A stretch of DNA of 64,000 bases from CAIXSC01 sp046349915 (GCA_046349915.1 JAXMBL010000003.1:1550001-1614000), one strand, 5' to 3'. Positions 16,839 to 24,052 are shown, numbered from the stretch's first letter. Notes: generated by a model from the sequence alone, not told the origin. Program-made: numbers and translations.

Positions 16839-18194
16839 TTAGTGAATCTCAACGAGGTCCATCGCGGGAACGGGTTCGGTGCGGCTCCAACCGGTCGGGT
16901 TCGTGCGCTTGATATGTTCCTCGAACTCGTCGCGGAACTTGCGAATCGCATTCTTGATCGGCCACGCGGCGCCGTCGGCCAGTCCGCAAATCGTCGTGCC
17001 GGGAATGATGCCGATGGTGTCGCCGATCTCGAGCAGCAAATCGAGATCCTTGAGGCGTCCTTGGCCGGCGAGGATGCGTTTCATCAGCCGTAAGGACCAG
17101 GCGGTTCCTTCACGGCAAGGCGTGCACTGTCCGCAACTCTCGTGAGCAAAGAATTGACAGCTGTTGTGCAGGAAATCGACCATCGAGACCGTCTCGTCCA
17201 TGACGACAACCGCCGCCGTGCCGAGCCCCAGACAGCCGTACTTGCCCGGTCCGTTGAAGTCGAGTGGGCAGTCGAATTCACTGGCTTTTAAGAGGCCCAT
17301 GCTGATGCCGCCAGGAATCGCCGCCTTGGCTTTCTTGCCGCCACGCATGCCTCCGCCAAATTGGTCGATCAACTCGTTGACGGTCAAGCCGAGAGGCGCC
17401 TCGTAGCAGCCCGGTTTGTTGACTTGACCACTGAGGCAGTAGAGCTTCGGCCCGTAACTGCCAGCGTCGCGGGGATTCTTGGGATCAGGCGGCACCCCCA
17501 TCGATTTGAACCAGTCGGCGCCGCGTTCCATGATGTGACGCACGCAAGCGGCAGTTTCCACGTTATTGACGACCGTCGGCTTGCGGAACAAGCCCTCGAC
17601 CGCCGGAAACGGCGGCTTGATTCGCGGCCAAGCTCGACGGCCCTCAATACTCTCGATCAACCCCGTCTCTTCGCCGCAGATGTAGGCGGCCGCTCCGCGA
17701 TGGAGGAAGATATCCAGCGAGTAGCCCGAGCCGAGGATGTTCTTGCCGAGATAGCCCGCTTCATAGCACTCGTCGACCGCCTGCTGTACCCGCTTCCACG
17801 CCAACGGATACTCGTATCGCATGTAGAAATAAGCGGTCGAAGCGGCGGTGGCGAAACAGCTGAGAATCAACCCTTCGATGACTTGATGGGGGTCGAGTTC
17901 CATCAGGTAGCGGTTGTTGAAGGTGCCCGGTTCGCTCTCGTCCGCGTTCAAGCAAAAGTAAATCGGGCCGGGATGGTCCTTGGGCAAAAACGTCCACTTG
18001 AGGCCCGTGGGAAAGCCCGCGCCGCCTCGTCCGCGTAGACCACTGGCCTTCACGGTCTCCTTCACGTCGTTGGGAGTTTGCCCGCCGAGCACTTTGCGGA
18101 GAGTCGCATAGCCGCCGGTCGACTCGTAGACTCGCCGCGTATGGCTATCGGGTTTGGCGATGTTCGCCAGCAGGATCGGTTCGAATTCAGCCAC
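16839..18194 (-). CDS. nuoF: NADH-quinone oxidoreductase subunit F
   Basis: NADH-oxidising subunit that binds NADH, FMN and cluster N3. The 451-residue protein shows the Gly-rich nucleotide site LRGRGGAGFPTGLKW, the FMN-site region CNADESEPGTFNNRYLME, the NVETAACVRHI segment and the C-terminal 4Fe-4S motif ESCGQCTPCREGT followed by a distal Cys. Length is typical. It precedes nuoG by 2 bp. Unlike most junctions in this operon, it is separated from nuoE by 121 bp, where a short GC-rich hairpin can be drawn. Confidence 0.97.
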   Translation of the reverse strand: MAEFEPILLANIAKPDSHTRRVYESTGGYATLRKVLGGQTPNDVKETVKASGLRGRGGAGFPTGLKWTFLPKDHPGPIYFCLNADESEPGTFNNRYLMELDPHQVIEGLILSCFATAASTAYFYMRYEYPLAWKRVQQAVDECYEAGYLGKNILGSGYSLDIFLHRGAAAYICGEETGLIESIEGRRAWPRIKPPFPAVEGLFRKPTVVNNVETAACVRHIMERGADWFKSMGVPPDPKNPRDAGSYGPKLYCLSGQVNKPGCYEAPLGLTVNELIDQFGGGMRGGKKAKAAIPGGISMGLLKASEFDCPLDFNGPGKYGCLGLGTAAVVVMDETVSMVDFLHNSCQFFAHESCGQCTPCREGTAWSLRLMKRILAGQGRLKDLDLLLEIGDTIGIIPGTTICGLADGAAWPIKNAIRKFRDEFEEHIKRTNPTGWSRTEPVPAMDLVEIH

Positions 18195-18216
18195 GGTGTT
18201 TTCGTCCTCAGTGCGT

Positions 18217-18232
18217 CGCGGTCATGGCCGCG
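18217..18232 (-). other. Short GC-rich inverted repeat between nuoE and nuoF
   Basis: CGCGG (18217-18221) and CCGCG (18228-18232) pair perfectly around a six-base loop in the 121 bp nuoE-nuoF gap. Five base pairs in GC-rich DNA are weak evidence. I list it because gaps are otherwise nearly absent in this operon. Confidence 0.25.
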
Positions 18233-18315
18233 GTTCACGAATCGGTTGTCAGGCGGCGGTTGGTGTCGCAGTTCAACGCCAACAATCCGTCTAGCCGGAT
18301 CGCGGGCAAAAAGTC

Positions 18316-18804
18316 TTACAAACTATCGAGGAACTTGTCGGCCTTCTTCTGATCGAGACTCGTATGCAGCGTGTCGCCTGCCAGCATGCACGGGGCGTGC
18401 TCGCACGCCCCAAGGCACTCGGCGTACTCCAGCGTGATCTTGCCATCGGCCGAGGTTCCTCCCGGCGCGATTCCCAAGCGGTGGCACATGTGATCAAGAA
18501 TCCCATCGGCGCCCAGCAAGTGGCAACTCACCGAGCGACAGACCCACGCCCGCACCTTGCCATGCGGCGCGTCCTGCTTAAAGAATCCGTAGAAGCTGAG
18601 CGTGTCCTGCACCTGGGCAGGCGCGAGTTCCAGGATTTCGGCAATCTCGACGATGGCGTCGAAGGGGACGTGCCGCAGCTGTTCATTCACGATGTGCAGA
18701 GCCGGCAGAGTAACCGCCTGCTTCGACGGATATCGCGGGATGTAAGCCTTGATCTGGGCAACCATCTCGTCGGTCAGCACGCGTTTTCGGGTGGCGGAGT
18801 TCAT
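18316..18804 (-). CDS. nuoE: NADH-quinone oxidoreductase subunit E
   Basis: Thioredoxin-like 2Fe-2S subunit of the NADH dehydrogenase module. The ligands are visible as CRSVSC (Cx4C) and, further on, CLGAC (Cx3C), with the family pattern between them. I start at the ATG at 18804 (MNSATRKRVLTDEM), which has GAGAAGG immediately upstream and gives 162 residues, the usual length. The frame extends 20 codons further to a TTG at 18864 without a binding site. Two gaps flank it, 121 bp to nuoF and about 145 bp to nuoD, so the NuoEFG module may be translated independently of the preceding genes. Confidence 0.95.
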   Translation of the reverse strand: MNSATRKRVLTDEMVAQIKAYIPRYPSKQAVTLPALHIVNEQLRHVPFDAIVEIAEILELAPAQVQDTLSFYGFFKQDAPHGKVRAWVCRSVSCHLLGADGILDHMCHRLGIAPGGTSADGKITLEYAECLGACEHAPCMLAGDTLHTSLDQKKADKFLDSL

Positions 18805-18949
18805 GTCCTTCTCGGCGGCAGCGATGGATTCGGGCGGGAATGTCAAACGTGTTTCAGGACGCAAGGCGAAGGCGGTGATCGTTCTTGTTCTGGGGAATAG
18901 GAGGGAGTGGCGGAATCCCGCGATGCGGGGGCGCCGACCTTCCGCGAGG

Positions 18950-20170
18950 CTATCGATCCAATTCGGCCGCGATGATGTTGAGGCTGCCGAGCACCGCGAC
19001 GACGTCGCTCAGCGTATGCCCCTTGATCAAGTAGGGAAAAAGGGAGAAGTGAATGTAGCTAGGCGGTCGGCAACGAGCTCGATAGGCAATGTCGCTCCCA
19101 TCTCCCACCAGATAGAAGCCGAGTTCGCCGTTGGGCGCTTCGATGGCCCCATACGCTTCCTCGTTCGGAACTTCAAATCCGCGGTTCGCCATCACCAATT
19201 CGAAATGCGTGATCGTCCCTTCGATGGTCTGATAGACCTGCTGTTTGGTCGGCAGAATGGCTCGTTCGTCCACGCCGACATTGACGGGGCCCGCGGGAAT
19301 GTTTTCCACGGCCTGTTGCACAATCTTCAGACTCTCGCGCATCTCGGCGATGCGAACATAGTAACGGGCAAAGCAGTCGCCGGCCTTCGCGCAGCAGACC
19401 TTAAAATCGAAGTCTGGATAGGCCAGATAGGGTTCATCTTTGCGTAGGTCGCGAGTGACGCCGCTGGCTCTCGCCACGGGTCCCGTCGCGCTGCGGTTGA
19501 TCGCTTCGGCCGTGCTCAGGACTCCCACGCCCTTCATGCGGTCCACGAAAATGCGGTTGCGATTGACCAACTTCTCCATCTCGTCAATCGTCTTGGGGAA
19601 TTCCTTGAGAAATGCCCGGATCTTGTCGACGACCAGCGGCGTGATGTCATACATCACGCCTCCCACGCGGGTATAGCTGTTGGTGAAGCGAGCGCCACAC
19701 AAGGTCTCGAAGATGTCGTAGATCCGCTCGCGTTGATTAAACGCATACAGGAAGAACGTGAAAGCGCCGACATCGAGTCCCATGGCGCCGGTCGATAGCA
19801 GGTGGTCGCTGATGCGAGCCAATTCACAAATCAACGTGCGGATGTACTTGCAGCGCGGCGTGAGTTCAATGCCCAATAACTTCTCGACAGCGTGATGCCA
19901 TGCCACGTTATTGGCCATGGGCGAGATGTAGTTCATGCGGTCGGTGACCGTCACATACTGGTTATAGTCCAGATGCTCGCCGATCTTCTCGAAGCCGCTA
20001 TGCAGGTAGCCGATGTCCGGAATCGCTTCCACGACCCGCTCGCCGTCCAGCTTCAGGACGATGCGCAGCGTGGTATGCGTCGCCGGGTGCTGTGGACCAA
20101 AGTTCAGCGTCCACAGGTAGTCCTGCTCCGAAGCGTTCGCTTGGTCCAGCGTGGCGGGGGTGATGGGCAT
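18950..20170 (-). CDS. nuoD: NADH-quinone oxidoreductase subunit D
   Basis: 49-kDa-type subunit that forms the quinone-reduction cavity with NuoB. Recognisable blocks are NFGPQHPATHTTLRIVLKLDGE, DIGYLHSGFEKIGE, DRMNYISPMANN, GAMGLDVGAFTFFLYAF and the C-terminal GELGFYLVGDGSDIAYRARCRPPSY. The hydrogenase-type Cys ligands are absent, as in other complex I subunits. I start at ATG 20170 (MPITPATLD), 406 residues. A TTG at 20224 would add 18 residues and is possible. nuoC is a separate gene upstream, so this is not the fused NuoCD type. The 115 bp between them contains a clear hairpin. Confidence 0.95.
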   Translation of the reverse strand: MPITPATLDQANASEQDYLWTLNFGPQHPATHTTLRIVLKLDGERVVEAIPDIGYLHSGFEKIGEHLDYNQYVTVTDRMNYISPMANNVAWHHAVEKLLGIELTPRCKYIRTLICELARISDHLLSTGAMGLDVGAFTFFLYAFNQRERIYDIFETLCGARFTNSYTRVGGVMYDITPLVVDKIRAFLKEFPKTIDEMEKLVNRNRIFVDRMKGVGVLSTAEAINRSATGPVARASGVTRDLRKDEPYLAYPDFDFKVCCAKAGDCFARYYVRIAEMRESLKIVQQAVENIPAGPVNVGVDERAILPTKQQVYQTIEGTITHFELVMANRGFEVPNEEAYGAIEAPNGELGFYLVGDGSDIAYRARCRPPSYIHFSLFPYLIKGHTLSDVVAVLGSLNIIAAELDR

Positions 20171-20241
20171 GGATCGCTGCTCGTTGGTTCGTGGCTGAAT
20201 GTCGCTGACTTGTTGGGGCTGCAAGCGTTAGGGGCTTTCTC

Positions 20242-20278
20242 CGGGATGAGGCGTCGAAGCGAGGACGCCGTGATCCCG
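20242..20278 (-). other. Two-tier hairpin in the nuoC-nuoD gap
   Basis: The outer arms CGGGAT (20242-20247) and ATCCCG (20273-20278) pair over 6 bp. Inside, GGCGTC (20250-20255) and GACGCC (20264-20269) pair over another 6 bp around an eight-base loop. All pairs are Watson-Crick, so the fold is valid in the nuo transcript. It could be a processing or stability element that sets different expression of the nuoABC and nuoD-N parts, or an attenuator. No T-tract follows. Confidence 0.45.
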
Positions 20279-20285
20279 AGGAGCT

Positions 20286-20786
20286 CTAGGCTTGCCCTCG
20301 GCGAATGACAGGGAAGTTGTGGCGTTCACCGCGCCCTTGGAGTGGATAGTCTTTCCGCAGTGGGAATGCCGTGAATTCGTCGGGCATCAGAATTCTTCGC
20401 AAGTCGGGATGGCCGACGAATTGAATTCCAAACATGTCCCACACCTCGCGCTCCATCCAGTTCGCCCCTTCCCACAAGGGCGTCACCGAGGGGATCTCCA
20501 AATCGGGCTCGTTCAGCATCACGCGAATCGTCAGCCGGACGTTGGCAGCGATGTTGGTCAGCAGGTAGACGAGGCCGAAGCGGTCGCTCGCGCCGCGATA
20601 ATTCAAATAGTCAACGCAGGTGACGTCGACCAGCAAGTCGAATCCGCGAGCTTCCTTGAGCCACCGGAGTGCAGCATAGGCATCGCTCTTCGGCAGGGTG
20701 GCTCGTTGCTGACCGCGGAACTCGGAAACGGTCGTGGCGGGGAATTTTTCCCGTAAGGCAACGAGTATCTCGGCGGCCGTCGACAT
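20286..20786 (-). CDS. nuoC: NADH-quinone oxidoreductase subunit C
   Basis: 30-kDa-type subunit of the complex I peripheral arm. The 166-residue protein carries the family signature EREVWDMFGIQFVGHPDLRR followed by ILMPDEFTAFPLRKDYPLQG, the region contacting NuoD and NuoB, and an N-terminal alpha/beta domain with the FDLLVDVTCVDY motif. It is a free-standing subunit. The gene is 73 bp downstream of nuoB and GGGAG lies upstream of its ATG at 20786. Length is typical for the unfused form. Confidence 0.96.
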   Translation of the reverse strand: MSTAAEILVALREKFPATTVSEFRGQQRATLPKSDAYAALRWLKEARGFDLLVDVTCVDYLNYRGASDRFGLVYLLTNIAANVRLTIRVMLNEPDLEIPSVTPLWEGANWMEREVWDMFGIQFVGHPDLRRILMPDEFTAFPLRKDYPLQGRGERHNFPVIRRGQA

Positions 20787-20859
20787 CGTTCGGGATACTC
20801 CCAGTTTGCTTGTTGCGGGCGAACTGAACTAGCCCACGGAAAGTTGGACAACGGGTGGT

Positions 20860-21423
20860 CTAACGGCGGCGAGCCAACGCGACTCGCGGCTGAATCACTG
20901 GCAACTCGATCAACGCTCGCTTGGGAGCTTGCCGAGATTCGATGTTGAATTCCTCGCCCATGATCGTCCCTTCCCGCTGGATCTTGTCCTGCAGGTCGAT
21001 GATCGCTTGAATCAATTGCTCGGGACGAGGTGGGCAGCCTGGGACGTACATGTCCACCGGCACAAATCGGTCAATTCCTTGCACCACCGAATAAGTGTCG
21101 AAGACGCCGCCCGTCGATGCACAGGCGCCCATGGAAATGCACCACTTGGGCTCATTCATCTGCTGCCAAATGCGCTGCAGCACCGGCAACATCTTCATGA
21201 CCACTCGGCCCGCGACGATCATGAGGTCGCATTGTCGAGGGCTAAACCGGAACACCTCGGCGCCGAACCGCGCCAAGTCGTGACGACTCGCGCCTGTCGC
21301 CATCAACTCGATGCCGCAGCATGCGGTCGCGAACGGCATGGGCCAAAGACTATTCTTGCGGCACCAATTGGCGACTTCGTCCAGCTTGGTGACCAGCACA
21401 TTCTCGGGCAGTTCTACCGCCAT
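20860..21423 (-). CDS. nuoB: NADH-quinone oxidoreductase subunit B
   Basis: Carries the terminal 4Fe-4S cluster N2 that reduces quinone. The ligand motifs are all present: FATACCGIELMAT with the adjacent Cys pair, WCISMGACASTGG and YVPGCPPRPE. I start at the ATG at 21423 (MAVELPENV), preceded by GGGAG at a good distance. This gives 187 residues and a 10 bp overlap with nuoA, while the ATG at 21444 adds seven residues and a longer overlap. The C-terminal 25 residues after EEFNIESRQ are basic and of lineage-specific appearance. Confidence 0.96.
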   Translation of the reverse strand: MAVELPENVLVTKLDEVANWCRKNSLWPMPFATACCGIELMATGASRHDLARFGAEVFRFSPRQCDLMIVAGRVVMKMLPVLQRIWQQMNEPKWCISMGACASTGGVFDTYSVVQGIDRFVPVDMYVPGCPPRPEQLIQAIIDLQDKIQREGTIMGEEFNIESRQAPKRALIELPVIQPRVALARRR

Positions 21424-21827
21424 CGGAATACTCCCTTTCGCCACACATAGACGAGGCCCAGGGCGAGCAAGGTCATAAAGACCATGACTTCGCCGAACAC
21501 CAACAACCGACTAAAGCTCGCCGGCTCCGTCACCGTCGAAGCGACATACTTCAGGCCGTCTGGATTGCGACTGGCAACCGCCCACGGATACAGGAACAGA
21601 AGTTCCACGTCGAACAGTAAGAACGCGACCGCTACCAAGTGGAAGCGAACGTCGAAGCGCCGACGAGTGTCGTGGATGGGGTCCATCCCACTTTCGTACG
21701 GCATTTCCTTCACAGCCGTGTTCCGTTTAGGGCCTAGTAGGGTGCCAACTGTCAGCAGCCCCACGGCCAAAAGGCCGGCGCAAAGGACAAAAAGCAGAAT
21801 TGGGAGCAGGAAACTCCAGCCTTCCAT
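21414..21827 (-). CDS. nuoA: NADH-quinone oxidoreductase subunit A
   Basis: First gene of the operon and a small membrane subunit of complex I. The 137 residues form three helices. The conserved loop MPYESGMDPIHDTRRRFDVRF is followed by the DVELLFLYPWA helix with its buried Asp and Glu. Length is typical. About 285 bp of non-coding DNA separates it from the divergent M20 peptidase gene. A candidate promoter and a leader hairpin lie there. No strong ribosome binding site is seen before the ATG at 21827. Confidence 0.96.
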   Translation of the reverse strand: MEGWSFLLPILLFVLCAGLLAVGLLTVGTLLGPKRNTAVKEMPYESGMDPIHDTRRRFDVRFHLVAVAFLLFDVELLFLYPWAVASRNPDGLKYVASTVTEPASFSRLLVFGEVMVFMTLLALGLVYVWRKGVFRWR

Positions 21828-21905
21828 AAGTCGCCAATCGAAGCAGGGTTAGGTTCGCCAACGAGCGACTTCGTGAATCTTATCACAAAGTCAAACGCGG
21901 CAGAA

Positions 21906-21925
21906 GCCACTTCCGCAGAAGTGGC
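21906..21925 (-). promoter_or_regulatory. Perfect hairpin in the presumed nuo leader
   Basis: GCCACTTC (21906-21913) and GAAGTGGC (21918-21925) form a perfect 8-bp stem with a four-base loop. It lies between the candidate nuo promoter and the nuoA start, about 80 bp before the ATG, so it would be transcribed in the leader. It could alternatively be a dyad operator bound by a dimeric regulator. Confidence 0.45.
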
Positions 21926-21953
21926 CCGTTCGGGAGCGATAACCGCGCAGCAT

Positions 21954-21980
21954 AGTATAGGGGCGGCAAGGCGGGGTCAA
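21954..21980 (-). promoter_or_regulatory. Candidate promoter of the nuo operon
   Basis: On the minus strand TTGACC (21980-21975) and TATACT (21959-21954) are separated by 15 bp, slightly short for sigma70. Transcription would start about 120 bp before nuoA. By-eye match only. Confidence 0.35.
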
Positions 21981-22035
21981 TCCGGGCTTGGATTACGACT
22001 TATACCGGTTGTGCGTTTGTCGCCCCTCTGCTTGG

Positions 22036-22064
22036 TTCCGTAGACCTGAAGCGTCCGCTAGAAT
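22036..22064 (+). promoter_or_regulatory. Weak candidate promoter of the M20 peptidase gene
   Basis: TAGAAT at 22059-22064 matches the -10 consensus at five of six positions. The hexamer 17 bp upstream (TTCCGT) is a poor -35. It lies about 48 bp before the ATG at 22112. Confidence 0.22.
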
Positions 22065-22111
22065 CCAGCTTCCCCGCCCACTCCCCGCAACCACCGTAGG
22101 AGCTACTCGCC

Positions 22112-23311
22112 ATGGGACTTGATCTCGTCTCAACGCTATGCGACTTAGTGCGACTGCCGAGCGTAAACCCAATGGGTCGCCCCGTTTCCGGCGACATTTA
22201 CTTCGAACATCGCGTTACGGATTACTTGCAGGAACTCTTTCAGCAGCTTGGGGTTGCGTGGCATCGGCAAGCGGTGCAACCACAGCGGGACAACATCGTC
22301 GCTCGGATCGATGGCGACATTCCTCTGTCCCAAGGGGGAGCCCTCCTGATGTTGGAAGCTCATCAGGACACGGTGCCTGTCGATGGCATGATCATACCGC
22401 CCTGGACGCCCACGATAAGCGAGGGGAAGGTCTACGGCCGGGGCTCTTGCGACATTAAGGGGGGGATGGCGTGCATGCTCTGGGCGTTCGCTCGACTGAT
22501 CGAAGAGCGGCCCAAGGGCATGCCGACCGTGATCATGGCTTGCTCGGTCAATGAGGAGCACGGATTCTACGGAGCCCGAGAGCTCGCCGAGCTTTGGAAA
22601 TCTCCCTCGCCGAGCGACTTGATTCCGCGGATTCCCGATTCCGTAATCGTCGCGGAACCAACGTTACTGAACGTAGTCGTCGCCCATAAAGGGACGGTTC
22701 GCTGGCGTTGTCGAACCTCAGGCAAGGCGGCGCATAGCTCTCGCCCCGAACAGGGGGACAACGCCATTTACCACATGGCGCGAGTCTTGGGCGCTCTCGA
22801 GACTTACGCACGTGAGGAAACATGCAAACTGACTCGCCACCGACTCGTGGGGACCCCCACGTTGAGCGTTGGTGTGGTTTCGGGAGGAATCAGCGTCAAC
22901 ACGGTCCCCGATGACTGCTACATCGAAATTGACCGTCGAGTGGTGCCTGGCGAGGATCCCTATGAGGCTCGAGCAAAAGTGATGGATTACGTGGCGGCGC
23001 ATGTGCCAGCGGGCACGCCGATTCGCCACGAGGATCCCTTTATCGCCGGTCGGGGACTTGCGGACGATGCGAATGGCCAGTTGGCCGAACGCCTGGGAGC
23101 AGTCGCCAAGGCCTACGGAGGCGGGCTGCCTCAGGGAGTTCCCTACGGGACCAACGCACCGGCTTATGCGGCAGCCGGCGCGCCGACAGTTGTCTTCGGT
23201 CCCGGTTCGATCGATCAGGCCCACACCTGCGACGAGTGGGTCGAGATTTCGCAACTTCAGTCCGCTGGCGAAATCCTCTACGATTTCGCTCGACGATTCG
23301 AAAAGCCTTAG
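22112..23311 (+). CDS. M20-family metallopeptidase (ArgE/DapE/carboxypeptidase G2-like)
   Basis: A 399-residue cytosolic di-zinc hydrolase of the ArgE/DapE/CPG2 group, which removes acyl groups from amino acids or cleaves small peptides. Metal and catalytic residues are visible: His and Asp of LEAHQDTVPVDG, the bridging Asp of GRGSCDIKGGMACM, the EE pair of SVNEEHGFYGA, the Asp or Glu of VAEPT, and the C-terminal His of DQAHTCDEWV. A dimerisation lid runs from about residue 190 to 300. The start ATG is preceded by TAGGAG. The substrate cannot be read from the sequence; acetylornithine or succinyl-diaminopimelate are possible but no arg or dap gene is adjacent. The downstream spacer is filled with palindromic repeats. 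Confidence 0.92.
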   Translation: MGLDLVSTLCDLVRLPSVNPMGRPVSGDIYFEHRVTDYLQELFQQLGVAWHRQAVQPQRDNIVARIDGDIPLSQGGALLMLEAHQDTVPVDGMIIPPWTPTISEGKVYGRGSCDIKGGMACMLWAFARLIEERPKGMPTVIMACSVNEEHGFYGARELAELWKSPSPSDLIPRIPDSVIVAEPTLLNVVVAHKGTVRWRCRTSGKAAHSSRPEQGDNAIYHMARVLGALETYAREETCKLTRHRLVGTPTLSVGVVSGGISVNTVPDDCYIEIDRRVVPGEDPYEARAKVMDYVAAHVPAGTPIRHEDPFIAGRGLADDANGQLAERLGAVAKAYGGGLPQGVPYGTNAPAYAAAGAPTVVFGPGSIDQAHTCDEWVEISQLQSAGEILYDFARRFEKP

Positions 23312-23347
23312 TGCTTTATCGCCCAGCTAAAGATGATGTGGGGCAAA

Positions 23348-23374
23348 GTACGACCGACTTCCAGTCCGTCGCAC
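23348..23374 (-). repeat. Palindromic repeat, copy A (inverted orientation, diverged)
   Basis: About 27 bp reading as the reverse complement of the copies at 23455 and 23491 with a few mismatches. The core GACCGACTTCCAGTCCGTC keeps the arms around CTTC. It lies 37 bp after the M20 peptidase stop. Confidence 0.55.
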
Positions 23375-23454
23375 TTCTCCATGCCGTATGAGCCTCACGT
23401 CAGTAGCTTCGGTTTCGGCGCCCCTCGTTCTTCGCTGCGACCGTGCGTTAGGCA

Positions 23455-23481
23455 GATCGACGGACTAGAAGTCCGTCGTAC
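23455..23481 (+). repeat. Palindromic repeat, copy B
   Basis: A 27-bp unit whose core GACGGACTAGAAGTCCGTC is an 8-bp inverted repeat around AGA. It is identical over 27 bp to copy C, 36 bp further on. It sits between two convergent genes, so it could also act as a transcription stop. Confidence 0.85.
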
Positions 23482-23490
23482 GGAGGCATG

Positions 23491-23517
23491 GATCGACGGA
23501 CTAGAAGTCCGTCGTAC
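23491..23517 (+). repeat. Palindromic repeat, copy C
   Basis: Identical to copy B over 27 bp, starting GATCGACGG and ending GTCCGTCGTAC. The nine bases between B and C are GGAGGCATG. Confidence 0.85.
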
Positions 23518-23529
23518 AGGGGCGAAAGG

Positions 23530-23553
23530 CGATGGACTAGAACACGTCCGTCG
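23530..23553 (+). repeat. Palindromic repeat, degenerate copy D overlapping a gene end
   Basis: CGATGGACTAGAA, three extra bases, then GTCCGTCG: the same core as copies B and C with one substitution and a CAC insertion. On the minus strand it contains the last codons and the TAG stop of the small secreted protein gene. Confidence 0.6.
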
Positions 23554-23863
23554 AGAAGTGGTTGCCCCAGTGGTATCGCTGTCCCTGAGGTAACTCGTTG
23601 TGCCACTTCTTGTTGTAGACCGGGATTCGCATTTCATTCGGGTAGCGATGGTAGAGGCTTTCGCTGCTGCGGTAGTATTCATTGCCCCAGTAGTTCTGCG
23701 GGTAGAATACGTAGGGGTAATGGTAGAACCGCTCCCAATCACGCATTTGGTAGGCGCCACCCCAAACTCGGCCGTAAGCACGTTCATCGGCAGAAGCGTC
23801 CCACTGGCAGACGCTGGTCACCAGCGTCGCGCAGGCGAGCGCGAATAGTAATCGGCGAAACAT
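23537..23863 (-). CDS. Small secreted aromatic- and His-rich protein of unknown function
   Basis: A 108-residue protein with an N-terminal signal peptide (MFRRLLFALACATLVTSVCQ, cleavage near ASADE). The mature part is strongly enriched in Tyr, Trp, His, Phe and Arg, with repeated aromatic pairs (YHYPYVFYPQNYWGNEYYRS) and the C-terminal block RYHWGNHF. There is no recognisable catalytic motif. The ending resembles small secreted planctomycete proteins sometimes labelled calmodulin-binding, from memory only. A purine-rich GAGGGGGGAT ribosome binding site precedes the ATG at 23863. A candidate structured leader lies directly upstream of that site, and the stop codon falls in a copy of the local repeat. 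Confidence 0.75.
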   Translation of the reverse strand: MFRRLLFALACATLVTSVCQWDASADERAYGRVWGGAYQMRDWERFYHYPYVFYPQNYWGNEYYRSSESLYHRYPNEMRIPVYNKKWHNELPQGQRYHWGNHFSTDVF

Positions 23864-23878
23864 CGAGCATCCCCCCTC

Positions 23879-23940
23879 AGTAGACTCGGAAAATCATGTC
23901 CGAGCGCTTCCTCTGGGTAGAGGCTCGGACTGGGTCTACT
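23879..23940 (-). promoter_or_regulatory. Candidate structured leader RNA with alternative pairings
   Basis: A perfect outer stem (AGTAGAC 23879-23885 with GTCTACT 23934-23940) encloses the hexamer TCCGAG (23899-23904). It can pair either with CTCGGA at 23885-23890, as a hairpin with an eight-base loop, or with a second CTCGGA at 23924-23929, extended by CCTCT/AGAGG around GGGT. The two pairings exclude each other. The element ends about 2 bp from the purine-rich ribosome binding site of the small secreted protein. All pairs are Watson-Crick, so it is valid on the minus-strand transcript. Confidence 0.5.
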
Positions 23941-24008
23941 GGTCCCATCGGCAGGGCGTCGAACTGGAATTGAAGGAAAAACCGCTACAATCGTGCGTAT
24001 TGACAAAG

Positions 24009-24052
24009 CCGACACGCGGCTGCCTAGCTCCCGACAGGCGGCTGCCTAGCTC
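24009..24052. repeat. Exact-length 22-bp tandem duplication at a gene end
   Basis: 24009-24030 and 24031-24052 are directly adjacent copies that differ at one position (C at 24015, G at 24037). Each reads CCGACA then GCGGCTGCCTAGCTC. On the minus strand the TAG stop of the MBL-fold gene lies in the second copy. Confidence 0.85.

Noticed and set aside
20802..20826. Hairpin CAGTTTGC/GCGAACTG in the nuoB-nuoC gap
   Set aside because: It needs a G-U pair on the plus strand, which becomes a C-A mismatch in the actual minus-strand transcript, so the stem is interrupted.
23455..23517. Possible CRISPR array
   Set aside because: Two units with a nine-base gap, strongly palindromic, and no cas genes; spacer length is far too short.
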